A stretch of 7,446 nucleotides of DNA, taken from Syntrophobacter sp. SbD2. Its GTDB lineage: Bacteria > Desulfobacterota > Syntrophobacteria > Syntrophobacterales > Syntrophobacteraceae. Positions 5,840 to 7,446 of the stretch are shown here, piece after piece; positions within the stretch are counted from its first letter, which is position 1; every line of letters starts with the position of its first letter. The stretch covers positions 1 through 7,446 of the forward strand of contig OMSV01000159.1 of NCBI GenBank assembly GCA_900290385.1, read 5' to 3'. A program made the position numbers and the translations under genes. The notes under the pieces are model-generated. The model ran no database searches. It saw only the letters and a list, made by a program, of their open reading frames with translations, and was not told the DNA's origin.

Positions 5840-7114
5840 TCAGCGCGTCATCTCAACGAAAGCTTCTACGCGGGTCTTTAGCTGCTCCACATCCTCCATA
5901 CTGTAATCTGTTTCGATGGCAAGCATCGGGATGCCGGCCCCGGTGAGCGCCTTTTCGACTTTGAAAGCTTCCATGGCATAAGGCTGGCAGAACGACAGCG
6001 CGTAATGGATCACACCCTTTACATTCAATTCCCGAGCCATCTTTACGATATTGTCCAACCGCTCGGTGTTCGGTGTAAAGCAGGCGCAGTCGATTCGCAT
6101 ATACCTGTCTACAATGGCGTCCAGCATGCTGTCGACCGTCAGGCCCCCTTCGTCGACCAAATCGCGCGTATTGCGAGTCCCTATACAGGATTCTTCGCCA
6201 ACGACAATGGCGCCTGAAGACTCGATTACATAGGGCAGCTTCCAATTTGGAACGGCCATGGGGCACCCTGAGAGCATCAACCTGGTGGTCCCTTCAGGGG
6301 CGACTCCGATGCCGCTTTTCACACGTCCATCGAGCTCGTCGCACAATTCCTCGATCTTGGTGGTGAACCTTACAGGATCGTCATAGAAAGATATCTGGTT
6401 TATCAGGAGAGCATCTCTTCCTGAAATCGGCGCAGGGACAGCCGCACGCAGCCGGCTGAGCCTCTGGAGGACGCGTCGGCGGTTGTTCAAAAGATGAATA
6501 GCGTCTTTGAGGCTGTCGGCTGTGATTTTGTTTCCCGTTGTCTCCTCGACCTGGCTCTTGAAGCGCTGGACTTCACTTTTCCACAGTTGCCGGTCACAGG
6601 AGTTTTTCATTTGGGGAATTTCCATCACGTAGACCGGAGAATAGTCGGAAAAAATTTCGTAGGCCTTTTTCTTGCCGTCACAAGTGGTCTCACCGACTAT
6701 AAGGTCGCACGATTCAATGTAGGGGCAAAGCCTTGAGAGCTTGAACCCGACAAATGATTTGATCAAGGCGCATGTATTCCGGGGCAGCACTTTTTCGGCT
6801 TCTGCGCTTCCGATTTCCGCCCCCGCGCACAGGCCTACCTGAATGCCCCCGGCCGCGAGCACTATTTCTTCGGGGACAAAGACGCAGAAGGTCCCGACAA
6901 TCTTCTTTCCCAGGGCCTTTGCATCCTGAAGCTCCTTAATCCTGAGCCCGTGGACTTCTGAGAGCACGAAATCGAGATATTCCATACCCTTCAGCCGCCC
7001 CTGCTGGCTCATGTATATGTCCCCGTAAAACTTCCCGAGCACTTCGAGCAACCCCGCATGGGCGTCCAGGTCGAGATTTAGTTTCTCCCACATTGCATCA
7101 TACGAACTCGACAT
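5840..7114 (-). CDS. 2-hydroxyacyl-CoA dehydratase D-family / double-cubane cluster-like protein
   Basis: An intact protein of 424 residues from ATG 7114. It has GTFCVFVPEEIVLAAGG (74-90), PRNTCALIKS (Cys115), CPYIESCD (Cys130, Cys136), GETTCDGKKK (Cys145), SGCPMA (Cys284), EESCIGTRN (Cys310), DCACFTPN (Cys343, Cys345) and SFCQPY (Cys376). Cys115, Cys145 and Cys376 match the three ligands per subunit of HgdB/HadC-type dehydratases; the additional GCP and ESC-G motifs are shared with the YjiM/double-cubane cluster proteins, which I think is the closer family. Such proteins take low-potential electrons from an ATP-hydrolysing activator of the HgdC/YjiL type; the natural substrate of the double-cubane branch is not settled. 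No activator gene is in the window. The open frame extends to 7174, but a promoter covers 7146-7174 and AGGAGG sits 7 bases before ATG 7114, which decides the start. First gene of the apparent operon. Confidence 0.9.
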   Translation of the reverse strand: MSSSYDAMWEKLNLDLDAHAGLLEVLGKFYGDIYMSQQGRLKGMEYLDFVLSEVHGLRIKELQDAKALGKKIVGTFCVFVPEEIVLAAGGIQVGLCAGAEIGSAEAEKVLPRNTCALIKSFVGFKLSRLCPYIESCDLIVGETTCDGKKKAYEIFSDYSPVYVMEIPQMKNSCDRQLWKSEVQRFKSQVEETTGNKITADSLKDAIHLLNNRRRVLQRLSRLRAAVPAPISGRDALLINQISFYDDPVRFTTKIEELCDELDGRVKSGIGVAPEGTTRLMLSGCPMAVPNWKLPYVIESSGAIVVGEESCIGTRNTRDLVDEGGLTVDSMLDAIVDRYMRIDCACFTPNTERLDNIVKMARELNVKGVIHYALSFCQPYAMEAFKVEKALTGAGIPMLAIETDYSMEDVEQLKTRVEAFVEMTR

Positions 7115-7121
7115 ATCTTTG

Positions 7122-7127
7122 CCTCCT
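7122..7127 (-). promoter_or_regulatory. Strong ribosome binding site deciding the start at 7114
   Basis: AGGAGG on the minus strand, 7 bases before ATG 7114. With the promoter immediately upstream, it rules out the longer reading that would begin inside the -35 box at 7174. Confidence 0.9.
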
Positions 7128-7145
7128 GGTTGAATTTTTGAGGGG

Positions 7146-7174
7146 TATATAAATTGTATTTTCCTATATGTCAA
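7146..7174 (-). promoter_or_regulatory. Strong sigma70-type promoter of the operon
   Basis: On the minus strand a perfect TTGACA (7174-7169), a 17-base spacer and TATATA (7151-7146, four of six). Transcription should begin near 7139, leaving a leader of about 25 bases before ATG 7114. The bases upstream of the -35 box are A/T-rich like an UP element. Confidence 0.82.
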
Positions 7175-7195
7175 ATAGATATTTACGATCTATTT
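7173..7195. repeat. 8-bp inverted repeat abutting the -35 box (candidate operator)
   Basis: AAATAGAT (7173-7180), 7 bases, ATCTATTT (7188-7195), perfect. It overlaps the -35 element by two bases. A dimeric repressor or activator site is plausible; an alternative is a weak AT-rich hairpin with the T-run after it on the plus strand, but no plus-strand gene ends here. Confidence 0.55.
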
Positions 7196-7227
7196 TTTTA
7201 GAAAGTCATCCAAACAGGGCATGGGAC

Positions 7228-7275
7228 CCCGCCGCGCGGGTGGGTGGGCGGGCTGTCGAGATCGGCCCACCCACC
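7228..7275. repeat. G-quadruplex motif within a GC-rich 11-bp hairpin
   Basis: GGTGGGTGGGC (7239-7249) pairs perfectly with GCCCACCCACC (7265-7275) across a 15-base loop. On the plus strand GGG-T-GGG-T-GGG-C-GGG (7238-7252) is a textbook quadruplex with three one-base loops. A second small hairpin, CCCGC-CGC-GCGGG (7228-7240), overlaps its left edge. No T-run follows on either strand. Confidence 0.85.
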
Positions 7276-7385
7276 TGCGAGGTAAGCCCTCGATTCCCTT
7301 ATACCGCATCGACAAGATTTCCTGTAATGAGGGATTTGTTCCTATCCAGCTAATATAATTAGAATTACTGAGGGGTGAGGGGTCA

Positions 7386-7404
7386 TAAGCGCTAACTTAA
7401 GCGC
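7386..7404. repeat. TAAGCGC direct repeat
   Basis: TAAGCGC at 7386-7392 and 7398-7404, separated by TAACT. The 12-bp centre spacing is near one helical turn, so protein binding is possible; it may also be the edge of a dispersed repeat. Little more can be said. Confidence 0.4.
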
Positions 7405-7446
7405 AGCATCGTGCCGGCGAAAGCCCTGCGAAAATCGGAAGAAGCC

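Larger units (their letters stand above)
7196..7446. other. Intergenic region at the right edge
   Basis: No gene can be supported. Apart from the hairpin above it holds a doubled GAGGGGT (7370-7383) and a doubled TAAGCGC at 12-bp spacing (7386-7392, 7398-7404). Short open stretches touch the right edge on both strands, for example a minus-strand frame ending at about 7394, but too little is visible to call a gene. Confidence 0.5.

Overview
The window looks like part of an anaerobic bacterial chromosome of moderate GC content. The gene content (tandem 2-hydroxyacyl-CoA dehydratase / double-cubane-type proteins, a MauE-like membrane protein next to an exported rhodanese, purine-rich minisatellites between genes) resembles what I know from Desulfobacterota/syntrophic deltaproteobacteria. 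That placement is inference; no rRNA or marker gene is present.

Every gene I can support lies on the minus strand. From right to left: an intergenic region (7175-7446) with a G-quadruplex-capable hairpin; a strong sigma70-type promoter (7146-7174) with an adjacent inverted repeat; gene A (5840-7114), an intact dehydratase/double-cubane-family protein; gene B (4592-5704, with its lost N-terminus in another frame up to 5783), a paralogue that carries a frameshift, a 7-residue in-frame deletion and a 56-bp tandem duplication over its 3' end; gene C (3709-4509), a xylose-isomerase-like TIM barrel with a full metal-ligand set; gene D (3060-3728), a CDP-alcohol phosphatidyltransferase; gene E (2490-3050), an NMNAT-like nucleotidyltransferase; a 157-bp spacer made of minisatellite; gene F (1790-2332), a MauE/DoxX-like membrane protein; gene G (1259-1780), an exported rhodanese-domain protein.

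Between 947 and 1258 lies a gene-free leader with a good minus-strand promoter. It feeds a PD-(D/E)XK nuclease-like gene that runs off the left edge. This last gene is easy to miss: its reading frame has no stop inside the window after an in-frame TAA at codon 17, although it has an excellent ribosome binding site and is otherwise open for almost 300 codons.

Genes C-D-E are tightly packed (overlap, then 9 bp) and together look like an activate-and-transfer module: a nucleotidyltransferase, a membrane enzyme that transfers a phosphatidyl group from a CDP-lipid or similar donor, and a sugar-isomerase/epimerase-like enzyme that could make the polar acceptor. That is the best candidate for an undescribed pathway here. 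Genes F-G form a separate translationally coupled envelope thiol/sulfur pair. The ATP-dependent activator that normally accompanies gene A/B-type proteins is not in the window.
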